From assembly GCA_020723185.1 (NCBI GenBank), contig DYJI01000002.1, positions 124,001 through 188,000 on the forward strand: 64,000 bases of DNA, written 5' to 3'. Shown piece after piece: positions 32,282-42,400 of the stretch. This DNA comes from Sideroxydans lithotrophicus (GTDB taxonomy: Bacteria > Pseudomonadota > Gammaproteobacteria > Burkholderiales > Gallionellaceae). The notes under the pieces are model-generated. The model was given only the letters and a program-made list of their open reading frames with translations, ran no database searches and was not told the origin of the DNA. The position numbers were made by a program, and so were the translations under genes. How positions within the stretch are numbered: position 1 is the stretch's first letter; the number at the start of each line of letters is the position of its first letter.

Positions 32282-33187
32282 ATGACTAAGTTACTCGGCT
32301 TGCTCTTACTCCTCCCCGCCCTCGCTTACGCGGCGCCTTTCAACATCGAGAACATCGCCCCCGGCGTGTACGTCCATCGCGGCGAACACAAAGATCTCTC
32401 CGGGCATTACGGCGGCGACATCTGCAACCTCAGCTTTATCGTCGGCAGCAAAGGCGTGGCCGTGATCGACACCGGCGGCTCACCCGCCGTAGGCGCAAGC
32501 CTGCGCAATGAGATACGCAAGGTCACCCAGCTGCCCATCCTTTACGTCATCACCACCCACGTGCATCCCGACCACGCGCTGGGCAGCGCCGCGTTCAAAC
32601 AAGACAAGCCGGTATTCGTCGGGCACGCCAAGCTGGCGAACGAGATGGCGCTGCGCAAAGAAGTCTATCTGCGCAACCAGGCAGAATGGGTGGGCAAGGA
32701 TGCCACCGGCAGCGAACTCATCCCGCCCGATCTGGCAGTCGAGACCACACATGAACTCGACCTCGGCGGACGCACGCTACACCTCACCGCCCACCCCGTC
32801 GCGCACAGCCCCTCCGACCTCAGCGTGCAAGACAGCACCAGCAACATCCTGTGGACCGGCGACCTGCTGTTCATCGAACGCGCCCCGTCAGTGGATGGTG
32901 ACATCCCCTCCTGGCTCACCGTCATCGAGGATCTGCGCAACGTGAACGCCCCCCACCTCGTGCCCGGCCACGGCCCGGTCACTGCGAACGGCGGCGCAGC
33001 ACTGGACGATGAAAAACGCTACCTGACGGCTTTACTGACCGAAGTGCGCGCCGCCATCGAACGCGGCGACAGCATGGAGCAGACCATAGAGACCGCCGCG
33101 CAATCGGAGAAAGATAAATGGCTGCTGTTCGACATCACCAACCGACGCAACATCGCGAGAGTGTTTCCGATGCTGGAGTGGGAGTAG
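32282..33187 (+). CDS. Secreted MBL-fold metallohydrolase (SoxH / quinoprotein-relay hydrolase-like)
   Basis: Signal peptide MTKLLGLLLLLPALAYA; TTHVHPDHALGSAAF; WTGDLLF; HLVPGHGPV. Confidence 0.8.
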   Translation: MTKLLGLLLLLPALAYAAPFNIENIAPGVYVHRGEHKDLSGHYGGDICNLSFIVGSKGVAVIDTGGSPAVGASLRNEIRKVTQLPILYVITTHVHPDHALGSAAFKQDKPVFVGHAKLANEMALRKEVYLRNQAEWVGKDATGSELIPPDLAVETTHELDLGGRTLHLTAHPVAHSPSDLSVQDSTSNILWTGDLLFIERAPSVDGDIPSWLTVIEDLRNVNAPHLVPGHGPVTANGGAALDDEKRYLTALLTEVRAAIERGDSMEQTIETAAQSEKDKWLLFDITNRRNIARVFPMLEWE

Positions 33188-33299
33188 TTTTCTCTCCGAG
33201 CGAGCGCAGCCAATAGTTGGCTTACTTTATTTGCCGAACTACGTCAAACAGTTGAGAGTACACTGGGCCAACATTCGATTACACCTTAAGGAGTGGGCC

Positions 33300-33584
33300 A
33301 TGACAAACCAAGACGATTCGCAAATGAACTATGAGTTAACGAGAGAGAATCAATTTTTAAAGATGACTCTTCGTAGCGAGACTCACAAGGTTGCCGACTT
33401 GAAAGTCCAGGTAAGAAAGCTCGAAAGTGGTCATATTGAACTGGTCGTCAAACTGGAGAACGCCAACAAAGAAATCGAGCGCCTTACGATTAAATTGGAG
33501 GATGCAGATAATGAAGTTGGCAGATTAGGCATGGTGCTTCGCCACCAGATTCAAAACCTGGAGTCGGCAAGGAGAAAACTTTAG
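33300..33584 (+). CDS. Small AT-rich coiled-coil hypothetical protein
   Basis: TRENQFLKMTLRSETHKVADLKVQVRKLESGHIELVVKLENANKEIERLTIKLEDADNEVGRL: heptad-rich; ATG after taaGGAGtgggcc. Confidence 0.5.
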   Translation: MTNQDDSQMNYELTRENQFLKMTLRSETHKVADLKVQVRKLESGHIELVVKLENANKEIERLTIKLEDADNEVGRLGMVLRHQIQNLESARRKL

Positions 33585-33613
33585 CTGTTCTCAATGAATC
33601 CACCCCACCTTGA

Positions 33614-34108
33614 TCACAAATCCCCCTTACTCGCCGCCACCATCATGTCCTTCATGGCGGCCATCACCTTCTCAGCGCTCTTGCGTGTATCTTCCGGCAG
33701 GGACTTGATCATCTTGAGGTCCATCATCATGGAGATGACCCAGCGCTTGCCTGTCTTGTCTTCGACGATGGCGATGCGGCATGGCATGAAGGCGATCATC
33801 ATGTGGTCGGCGGCGAGCATCTTGTTGGCGGTGAGGCCGTCGCAGAAGTTGAAGATCTCCATGCGTTTGGCGGGCTTGCCGGTGAGGGCTTCGATCTCTT
33901 TGTAGATGGGGTTGCCGCCGACGAACTTGAGGTTGTGCTGGTTGGCGCGCAGTTTGAGCGATTCCACGGCGTCGTCGAAGCTGATGTCGTCCTGCACCTG
34001 AATGTGCGCGATCTGCAGTTGGACGTTGGTGTAGCTGAGCCCTTCTGCGGCGGCGAATTGGGTGACGGCCAGCAGCAGGGTGACGATGAGGGTTTGGAGT
34101 GTTTTCAT
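33614..34108 (-). CDS. DUF302-family periplasmic protein
   Basis: Signal peptide; DISFDDAVESLKLRANQHNLKFVGGNPIYKEIEALTG...IFNFCDGLTANKMLAADHMMIAFMPCRIAI. Confidence 0.7.
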   Translation of the reverse strand: MKTLQTLIVTLLLAVTQFAAAEGLSYTNVQLQIAHIQVQDDISFDDAVESLKLRANQHNLKFVGGNPIYKEIEALTGKPAKRMEIFNFCDGLTANKMLAADHMMIAFMPCRIAIVEDKTGKRWVISMMMDLKMIKSLPEDTRKSAEKVMAAMKDMMVAASKGDL

Positions 34109-34152
34109 TTTGCTTCCTTTCATTGCGTGCGACGTTCGGCGATGGCCGTATG

Positions 34153-34629
34153 CTACGCCAACAGCTTCATGCCCTGCGTACGAAACTGCTCGGCCTTGCT
34201 TTCATCTATGGACAGCTTGATCAGCTTGCAGCAACGCTCCACTGCCTGCACCAGTGCATCGCGAGCATCTTCCGTTTCCTGCAGACGTTGTATGACTTTA
34301 TCCCCGTGCGCGCCGAGCAGGTGCTGCGCCAGCTCGATGAGCCCGGCCCGCCCTGATGCAGAGGGCGCGAATGCGGCTTGAGCCGTTGCGGCAGCGGCAG
34401 CCGCGCCTGCCGGCTTGCCTGCTACCGCAACGAAGCCGTTGTCGAGCAGCCAGTTCAGTTGCTCGCCGAACTCGGGCAGTCCGGCATAACGTTCCAGCAG
34501 GTCTTCCAGGCGGGTCTTGCCGTCGACCATGATGAGGATGGCACGCAGCTTTTGCGGCACTGCGTCGCTGCGCTGCGCCAGCTCTGCCACCCCCTTGTCT
34601 GTTTTGACTAATACAGCGGCGCTATCCAT
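34153..34629 (-). CDS. Hypothetical protein, sox-adjacent
   Basis: Complete ORF directly downstream of the 98-aa membrane protein on the same strand; Ala-rich linker in the middle. Confidence 0.55.
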   Translation of the reverse strand: MDSAAVLVKTDKGVAELAQRSDAVPQKLRAILIMVDGKTRLEDLLERYAGLPEFGEQLNWLLDNGFVAVAGKPAGAAAAAATAQAAFAPSASGRAGLIELAQHLLGAHGDKVIQRLQETEDARDALVQAVERCCKLIKLSIDESKAEQFRTQGMKLLA

Positions 34630-34635
34630 GAGCAC

Positions 34636-34932
34636 TTAGACAAGTTCTTCGATGACACGGAAGATCAGCCGCACGGTGATCAGCACGTAGATCGCGCCGA
34701 ACAGGAAGATCAGGGCCACGAACATGTTGATGATGTTGGGCGGCAACTGGGTGAAGAACGGTGTGACGAAATAGCCCGCCGTGAACACCGTGACCATGAA
34801 GGTCAACAGGCCCCACTGCTTGCCCACGACACCGCCGGGTATCTTGCTGCGCAGCGAGTACACCAGATACATACAGATCAGCATAACGCCGATGGCCGCG
34901 ATGTTAATTCCCAGGACAACTTGTGATTCCAT
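34636..34932 (-). CDS. Small integral membrane protein (~3 TM), sox-adjacent
   Basis: 98 aa, hydrophobic segments VVLGINIAAIGVMLICMYLVYS, LLTFMVTVFTAGYFVTPFF, IINMFVALIFLFGAIYVLITV. Confidence 0.6.
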   Translation of the reverse strand: MESQVVLGINIAAIGVMLICMYLVYSLRSKIPGGVVGKQWGLLTFMVTVFTAGYFVTPFFTQLPPNIINMFVALIFLFGAIYVLITVRLIFRVIEELV

Positions 34933-34986
34933 TTGATTCTCCCCTTTCGTTTCACTTCATCGTTAACAATGGATATCCGGTGCTTC

Positions 34987-36708
34987 TCAAACCATGCCCG
35001 GATTACCCGCCACTCCCTTCAGCTTCGGCACGTTGGGTGTCGAGACCTTGACCACCTTCTCGTTGCGCAAGTGACGCGCGACCAAGTCCCAGATCGGTTC
35101 GCCGCCTTTGTCACGCGCGGCTTCGGTGACGGGTGCCCAGCCGGCGACCTTGTAGGTCTTGTTCGCGTCCAGCGGTTTGCCGTTCAGGCGCATGTCCTGG
35201 ATGCGCTTGCCCATGGCTGCGCCCGGTTCGCAGGTGTAATCCAGTCCGCCCACGCGCACCATGTCACCACCCTGCTGGTAATACGGATCGGGGTTGAACA
35301 GGTTGTCGCCCACGTCTTCGAGTACGTTCTTGATCTGTGCGCCGGTCATCTCGGTGAGCGTGCTGTACGGGTAGGTGATCGCCGTCTGGTTGAGCACGTC
35401 TTCCATGGTGATGGCTGCACCGGGCAGCAGCGAGGTGCCCCAGCGGAAGCCGGGCGAGAAGGCGATGGGCGCATCCTTCTCTTTCATCATCGCATCGAGG
35501 ATGAGCTGGTCGAAGCTGCCGTTGAAGTTGCCGCGACGGTAGAGCAGACCGTCGGTGGTGGCGAGCTTCTCGTCCAGCTTGGCGGCGTAGGGTGCGCGAT
35601 GTTTCTGGATCAGCGCGGTCATATCCTTGTCCGCCGCGAGCAGGTTGGAGAACACCGGCAGCAGTTTGTATTGGAAGCCTTTGACCTTGCCGCCCTTCAC
35701 ATCGAAGTCGAGCACGCCGAGGAACTTTCCGTTGGAGCCTGCGTTGGTCACCAGCGTGATACCGCCGGCGTTCTTCACCGGGATGGGTGCGGGGATACCG
35801 TCGTGCGTGTGGCCGCCGAGGATGGCGTCGAGGCCGGTGACACGCGAGGCGAGCTTGAGGTCTACGTCCATGCCGTTGTGCGACAGCAGCACGACGACCT
35901 GCGCGCCTTTGCCGCGCGCTTCGTTGATGACCTCTTGCAGGTTGTCTTCCTGGATGCCGTAGGACCAGTCCGGCACGAAGTAGCGCGGGTTGGCGATGGT
36001 GCTGTAGGGGAAGGCCTGGCCAATGATGGCGACCGGCACGCCATTCATCTCTTTGATGACGTAAGGCTTGAACACGGGGTCGCCGAAATCGGTGGTCTTC
36101 ACGTTGTGCGCGACGATGTCCATCTTGCCTTGCAGTTGCTCTTCGATCTCTTTGACGCGGTCCGCACCGTAGGTGCATTCCCAGTGCATGGTCATCACGT
36201 CCACGCCGAGTTGCAGACAGGCGTCGACCATGTCCTGGCCGTTGGTCCACAGCGCCTGCCCCGTGCCTTGCCAGGTGTCGCCGCCGTCCAGCAGCAATGC
36301 GCCGGGACGCGCGGCGCGCACTTGTTTGACCAGCGTGGCCAGATGCGCGAAGCCGCCGACCTTGCCGTAGTGGCGCGCGGCTTCGATGTAGTCGAGGCTG
36401 GTATAGGCATGCGCTTCGGGCGAGCCGGGCTTGACGCCGAAGCGCTTGAGCAGCGCGTTGCCGACCAGATGCGGCGCTTGTCCGCTCATGGCGCCGATGC
36501 CGAGGTTGATCTCAGGCTCGCGGAAGAAGATAGGGTTCAGTTGCGCGTGGCAATCGGTGATGTGCAGCAGACTGACGTTGCCCTTGCGCGGCAAGTCGTA
36601 CATGCGCGAGGCATCTCCGGCCGCCCAGGATTGGTTGCTGTTCAGCACAAAGCCGCCCGCCGAGGCGATGGCCAGTATCTGCAGGAATTCGCGTCGATTC
36701 ATACCCAT
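34987..36708 (-). CDS. soxB: Thiosulfohydrolase SoxB
   Basis: LLHITDCHAQLNPIFFREPEINLGIG; GGDTWQGTGQALWTNGQDMVDACLQLGVDVMTMHWECTYG; LSHNGMDVDLKLASRVTGLDAILGGHTHDG. Confidence 0.95.
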   Translation of the reverse strand: MGMNRREFLQILAIASAGGFVLNSNQSWAAGDASRMYDLPRKGNVSLLHITDCHAQLNPIFFREPEINLGIGAMSGQAPHLVGNALLKRFGVKPGSPEAHAYTSLDYIEAARHYGKVGGFAHLATLVKQVRAARPGALLLDGGDTWQGTGQALWTNGQDMVDACLQLGVDVMTMHWECTYGADRVKEIEEQLQGKMDIVAHNVKTTDFGDPVFKPYVIKEMNGVPVAIIGQAFPYSTIANPRYFVPDWSYGIQEDNLQEVINEARGKGAQVVVLLSHNGMDVDLKLASRVTGLDAILGGHTHDGIPAPIPVKNAGGITLVTNAGSNGKFLGVLDFDVKGGKVKGFQYKLLPVFSNLLAADKDMTALIQKHRAPYAAKLDEKLATTDGLLYRRGNFNGSFDQLILDAMMKEKDAPIAFSPGFRWGTSLLPGAAITMEDVLNQTAITYPYSTLTEMTGAQIKNVLEDVGDNLFNPDPYYQQGGDMVRVGGLDYTCEPGAAMGKRIQDMRLNGKPLDANKTYKVAGWAPVTEAARDKGGEPIWDLVARHLRNEKVVKVSTPNVPKLKGVAGNPGMV

Positions 36709-36787
36709 CGTGTTTCCTTATATAGAAAGCAGCGTGATGAGGAGAAGGGCCGCCCCGCCGCGAACGGGCGGGGCGGACTGCTCAGTC

Positions 36788-37423
36788 TTACTTGTTGACG
36801 GGTGATTCCGGGTCCAGCAGCAATGCCACCAGATCCTTCATCTGTGCTTCAGTAAGGATGCCCATGTGACCGAAACGCGGCATGTTGGCGCATGCATTGC
36901 CGGCTTTGGCGTTGTAGATGCGGGCATAGGCGTAGCGCTGGATGTCTTCGCCGTTGCCGCGCGTCTTGCCGAAGTTGAGCAGGCTGGGACCGATGGTGCC
37001 GTAGGCGATCTCGCTGGAAGACAGCTGGTGGCAGTTGTAGCAGTTGCCGCCGTTCGGGTCGCCTTCCTTGTCGCTCCAGGTCATACCCCGGCCGCTCTGG
37101 GCCAGCTTCTCGCCGGCCTTCCAGTCGCCCATGAACTTGCCATCGGCAGGCCACTTGATGGCTTCGGCTTCCTTGGCTTCCAGTTTGGCCTTCAGCTTCT
37201 TCGGCAGATTGTCCACGTATTTGCTGCACGCGGCTTGTAGCTCATCCTGCTCCACGCGTGTCGCCTTGGCGATGCCTTTGTCGCGGAAATCGCGTTTCAC
37301 GATCATGGCGGTCTTGGCGTCCAGATCCTTGGACGCATCACCCGCCTGCGACGGTGCAGCAACCATGGCCAGCGAGAGACTGACCGCGAATCCAATCATC
37401 GATTTAGTATTCATGTTCGTCAT
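36788..37423 (-). CDS. soxX: Sulfur oxidation c-type cytochrome SoxX
   Basis: GNCYNCHQLSSSEIAYGTIGPSLLNFGKTRG heme motif; next to soxA/soxB. Confidence 0.9.
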   Translation of the reverse strand: MTNMNTKSMIGFAVSLSLAMVAAPSQAGDASKDLDAKTAMIVKRDFRDKGIAKATRVEQDELQAACSKYVDNLPKKLKAKLEAKEAEAIKWPADGKFMGDWKAGEKLAQSGRGMTWSDKEGDPNGGNCYNCHQLSSSEIAYGTIGPSLLNFGKTRGNGEDIQRYAYARIYNAKAGNACANMPRFGHMGILTEAQMKDLVALLLDPESPVNK

Positions 37424-37426
37424 CTC

Positions 37427-38248
37427 CTAGCGTTTCAGACCTGGGCCGACATACTCTGCGCCGTTCGCGCTGACTGCCAGATAGGTGGTCAATGCGATGG
37501 TGGCTTCGGATGCGAACTTCGGTTCCGGGAAGCGTTGCTGGCGGAAGCAGTCGTTCAGACGCCACTGGAAGGAGCGGGTCAGACCCTGCGACACGCGATA
37601 GGCAGGCCAAGATGTGTAAGCCGCCTGGGCGTCCTTTTTGCTGCTGCGCATGTTGGGCAGGTCCTGCATGCGGATGCGCACGCCGCTGGTGGCATGGCAG
37701 GTGGAGCAGGCGAAGTCATACGGACCGGCGCGATAATTGAAGATGCGCTTGCCGATCTCGTAGGCTTCTTTCTCCTTGGGGTGCTTGGTCGAGACCTTCA
37801 TCTTCATGCCTTTGGATTGACCGACAACGTAGGTGGCCAGCGAAGAGATATCGGACTCTTTCTTCTCGGAAGCGAATGGCTTGGCGGTGATCTGCTCTTC
37901 CGGGATGCCCTGCAAGGTGGTCATGCAGGTGAGCAGACGCGATTCCAGGTCCTGCACCATCTTCGTATCCTTGAAGTATCGCGGCATCTCTGCATAAGCG
38001 CCCTTCACCACGCCCGGGCCTTTGCCCAGATCGCACTTCTCCAGGCTGACATTCTTCGGACCGCCCGGTGTCTTCCACAGCTCTTCGCCGCGCATCTCGT
38101 CGAACTCGGCGGGGTTGCCGTCGCTGATCATTTCGCGGTATTGCTCGATGCGATCCGAATCGGTGACGGCTTTCTCTTCCGCCACCGCCGTCAGGCTGGT
38201 CGACAATGCCAGCACCATCACTGCCCTGCATATTTGATTGGTGTTCAT
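37427..38248 (-). CDS. soxA: Sulfur oxidation c-type cytochrome SoxA (single CxxCH)
   Basis: FACSTCHATSGVRIRMQDLPNM heme site; WRLNDCFRQQRFPEP catalytic-Cys region; signal peptide. Confidence 0.9.
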   Translation of the reverse strand: MNTNQICRAVMVLALSTSLTAVAEEKAVTDSDRIEQYREMISDGNPAEFDEMRGEELWKTPGGPKNVSLEKCDLGKGPGVVKGAYAEMPRYFKDTKMVQDLESRLLTCMTTLQGIPEEQITAKPFASEKKESDISSLATYVVGQSKGMKMKVSTKHPKEKEAYEIGKRIFNYRAGPYDFACSTCHATSGVRIRMQDLPNMRSSKKDAQAAYTSWPAYRVSQGLTRSFQWRLNDCFRQQRFPEPKFASEATIALTTYLAVSANGAEYVGPGLKR

Positions 38249-38305
38249 TTGTTCTCCCTGATAAAAAAATGGCCATGCAGTCGCATAGCCAATTCATCTT
38301 TACTT

Positions 38306-38620
38306 TTATGCCGAGATCGTCACCTCGTCGCTGCGGGAGTCGCCCTTGTTGTCGACCCAGCTGACTTTGACCTTCTCACCCGCGCTGCCCCCTTTGAAGC
38401 TGAACATCAGGTAAGGGTTCTTGGAGATCGATTGCCCGAACTGGGCATCGAGCACGATGCGTCCCTGGTATTCCGCCTTGACCTCGGTGATGAACCAGGC
38501 CGGGATCAGGGAACCGTCCGCATCCTTGCGCAGGCCGGTCTCCATCTCGTGCTGCATCAGGATCTTGACTTCGGTCATGCCGTCCTTGACGGAGGCACGT
38601 ATCTTCATTGGTTTGCCCAT
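38306..38620 (-). CDS. soxZ: Thiosulfate oxidation carrier complex protein SoxZ
   Basis: MGKPMKIRASVKDGMTEVKILMQHEMETGLRKD...HPYL-like NPYLMFSFKGGSAGEKVKVSWVDNKGD. Confidence 0.92.
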   Translation of the reverse strand: MGKPMKIRASVKDGMTEVKILMQHEMETGLRKDADGSLIPAWFITEVKAEYQGRIVLDAQFGQSISKNPYLMFSFKGGSAGEKVKVSWVDNKGDSRSDEVTISA

Positions 38621-38660
38621 GTTGTCTTCCTTGTGCGTATTGAGTGAGTGTCCGCTACGG

Positions 38661-39140
38661 TTAGCCGCCGCAGCCGCCTGCCGTGACTTTGACTTCTTTC
38701 GAAGTGCGGTAGTACTTGCCGTCGGCCTTGACCAGCGCCACCACATGGGCCGTCTTACCCATCTTCACTCGCGTCGTCACTTCGGCTGCTGTGCCTGCGG
38801 GGATATTGAACACGGCCGCCAGCACGTTGGGGTTCTTGTCCACCATGATGGCGATCTGCTCGACATTGGGAAGTGAACTGGAGATACCGACCGGCACCAC
38901 CGAGCCGTTCTCGGCGATCTCGGGTACGGTCAAGCGGATCAAGGTGGAATTCTCTTCCGGGTTGGTCGCCCCCAGCGAGCCCAAGGCTTCGTCCACTGCT
39001 TTGGATGTGAAGGCTTTCTGATTCCATTCGGCCAGTGCCTGGCCCGGGCGCAACAGGGCCGCACCGCCGAACAGGGCCAGCAAACCTATGCCCCCGGTGG
39101 ATAAAGCCTTGCGACGTCCCAGATCTATCTCTTTACTCAT
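38661..39140 (-). CDS. soxY: Thiosulfate oxidation carrier protein SoxY
   Basis: Twin-Arg signal GRRKALSTGGIGLLALFGGAAL; C-terminal swinging-arm GGCGG. Confidence 0.95.
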   Translation of the reverse strand: MSKEIDLGRRKALSTGGIGLLALFGGAALLRPGQALAEWNQKAFTSKAVDEALGSLGATNPEENSTLIRLTVPEIAENGSVVPVGISSSLPNVEQIAIMVDKNPNVLAAVFNIPAGTAAEVTTRVKMGKTAHVVALVKADGKYYRTSKEVKVTAGGCGG

Positions 39141-39441
39141 CAAGATTCTCCCTTTCCCGTTTCGTTGTTAAAACAAGGACTGCACACTCGCTGCGTTTTC
39201 CACCGTGGACGGATATCACCGTCCTCGGAGCAGAGCCGAACCGTATACCTGACAAGATTACGGTGTCAATAACCCATACGTAGCCCGAATGGGTAGTGAA
39301 TACAACTATTAAGTGTGATTTTTAACAACGGCTAATATGCCGGCGAAGCGGCCGACACGATAGATGTTGCGGGTGCTGACGCACCCGGTGGAGGCAAAGA
39401 CTAAGCAGCGGATCAGACGCCTAAAAGGTGCAGTTGGGTGG

Positions 39442-42400
39442 TCACTGCAAGACCGCATCCTTGCCGTAACTGGCGACCAATTCCTTGCTGCTCAGCGGAT
39501 GCGCGAACAGGTAGCCCTGACCGATGTCGCAGCCAGTGCTGCGCAACACTTCCAGCTGTTCCGCCGTCTCGATGCCCTCCGCCACGACGCTGAACCCAAG
39601 CGTCTGCGCCATCAGCAGGATGGTCTTGGCGATCGCTTGCGCATCCGAGTTGTTGGCGATGTCGATAACGAAATGCTGGGCAATCTTCAACTCGTGGATC
39701 GGCATACGTTGCAGATAGGCCAGCGAGGAATAACCGGTACCGAAATCGTCGATGCTGAGTTTGATGCCGAGCGCCTTCAACTCCTGCAACATCTGTTGCG
39801 CCTGCTCGGTATCTTCTGCCAGCGCGCTCTCGGTCAATTCCACCATGACGCGGCCGGCATCGAGCTTGTGCTGGCTGAGCAGGCGCAGCATCAGCGCCGG
39901 GATGTTGCTGCGGCGGAACTGGTAGGGCGAGACGTTGATGGACACGCGCGGGATGTCATGGCCGTGTTTCACCCATTCCGCCATCTGTTTGCAGGCGGTC
40001 GCGGCAACCCACTCGCCGAGGCGGTCGATGATGCCGGTCTTCTCGGCCAGCGGGATGAACTTGGACGGCGGGACCAATCCCTCTGTCGGGTGCTGCCAGC
40101 GCACCAGCGCCTCGACACCGACCAGCCTTCCGCTGGCGATATCCACCTGCGGTTGATAGAGCAGGTACAGTTCATTGCGCTCGATCGCACCGCGTAACTC
40201 GGTCTCCAGTTTCAGGCGCTCGTCGGCGATGCGCTTGAGTTCGTCGGTGAAGAAGTGGTGCGAGCGCTTGCCGCCGTCCTTGGCTTGGTACATGGCGCTG
40301 TCCGCGTTCTTGAGCAGCGTCTCGGGATCGAGGCCGTCATTGGGATACAGGCAGATGCCGATGCTGGCACCAGGGTAGATGTTCTGGCGGCCGATCGAAT
40401 GCGGACGCAGCATGGCGTCGCTGATGCGGTGTGCGGTCATCTCCGCCTCGGCCACGGTCGCCTCTTCGATCAGCAGCGCGAACTCGTCGCCGCCAAAGCG
40501 CGCCACGGTGTCACCGCCGCGCACGCAGTCGCGCAGGCGTGCGGAGATCTCCTTGAGCAGATCGTCGCCGGCGGCATGTCCCATCGAGTCGTTGATTACC
40601 TTGAAGTTGTCCAGGTCGATGAACAGTACGGCGAATGAGTTCTCGCTACGCTCGGCATGCGCGATGGCCTGACGCAGGCGGTCGAGGAACAGCGCGCGGT
40701 TGGGCAGGCCGGTCAACTCGTCGTGCGTGGCCAGGAATTCCACCTTGCGCTGCGATTCCTTGACCACCGAGATGTCGCTGAAGATGCCGACGTAATTGAT
40801 GATGTTGCCTTCCGGGTCGTTCACCACATTGATGGTGAGCCATTCAGGGTAGATCTCGCCGGATTTGCGCTTGTTCCAGACTTCGCCCTGCCACCAGCCA
40901 TGGGTCTCCAGATGGGACCACATGCTCTTGTAGAACGAGGCATCCTGTTTGCCGGACGACAGCATCTTGGGCGTCTGACCGACGGCTTCCTCGGGCTCGT
41001 AGCCGGTCACCTGCGTGAACGCGCTGTTGACGGTGAGGATGCGCTGGTGCGCATCGGTGACCACGATGCCTTCACCGGAACGGTCGAACACGCGCGCCGC
41101 CAGACGCAACTGGTCCTCGGCACGCTTGTGCTCTGTGACATCGGCGGACTGCGTGCAGATGCTGTATACCACGCCGTCCTCGGTCAGCAGCGGGAAGCGG
41201 ATGGAATGCAGGAAACGTTCCTGCCCGTTGGAAAATGCGAGGTGATCCTCGAACTCCAGCGAGGTGCGCAGACGCACCACATCCAGTTCCTTGGAACGGA
41301 AGTCGTCGGCGATCTTGCGCGGCAACACCTGGGCATCGGTCTTGCCCAGCACGTCCGCCGACACCAGCCCGAAGAACTTCTCGAACTCCCGGTTGACGAA
41401 CTCGTAGCGGCCGGCCAGATCCTTGAGTGCGATGATGGAGGTGGAGTTATTCATGATCGCCAGCAGGATCTCGCGGTTCTTGCGCACATCGCGTTCGGCC
41501 ACCAACCGTTCGGTATGGTCCAGCAGCACGATGATCGCGCCGCGGTTGCCGCTCATTTTCGTCTCGTAAGGGGAGACATGCAGCAGGTAGTGACGCTCGC
41601 TGGAGAAGATATGCGTCTCGTCCACTCGTTTGTTGGCGATCGCGCCCTGCACCGCCGCCGAGAAATCCTTCATCCCGACCGGCAAACGCATACTGGGCAA
41701 CTGCTGCTTGAGGGATGCGTTGGTGAGCGAGAACAAGGATGCGGCTGGGCTGTTGAAGCGCACGATCTCCAGATGTGCATTGCACACGATGATGGGGAAT
41801 CCGGCACTATTCTGGATGTTCTCCAGATCGTTCAACAACTCTGCCAGTTCTCCGGAACGTACCTGCAATTCCTCGTTTACCGTGGTCAATTCCTCGTTGG
41901 TGGATTGCAACTCTTCGTTCGCCGCCTCCAACTCCTCGTTGGAAGATTGCAGCTCTTCGTTGGCCGCCACGACTTCCTCGTTGAGTGCCTGCATCTCCTC
42001 GTTAGAGGTCTCCAGCTCCTCGATCACGGTCTGCAGACGCTCGCGCGTGGAGATCAACTCCTCCTCGAGCTCGCGGACATTTCGCCCCTCGGCGCTGAGC
42101 GGCGGGACCTCGCCATCCCCTTCGCGCGCGATCGCCGGCGGCATCACTTCGAAACTCACCAGGAACAACATACTGTTGATGCCGCGCTCCATCGGATGCA
42201 CGGCGATGCGCACGCTTCGCGTCTCTTCTCCAATCTTTATGGCGTGCGGACGACCCACAGCGGACTCGTGCTTATGATCGGCATGATGCTGTAGCAATTG
42301 CAGATCAGCGCGCAGCTCCCGCCTGAGCAGATGCTGCAGATTGAAGTTGGGTTTTCCGGGCAGAACGAGCAGATACGGGCTGACATCCCCATGGATATGC

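Noticed and set aside
34933-36798. 621-aa + strand ORF opposite soxB
   Set aside because: Shadow frame of the well-conserved soxB coding strand.
41870-42060. Repeated tcctcgtt/cttcgttgg motif considered as a CRISPR-like or tandem DNA repeat
   Set aside because: In frame heptad coding repeat of the CheR-PAS linker; no spacers.
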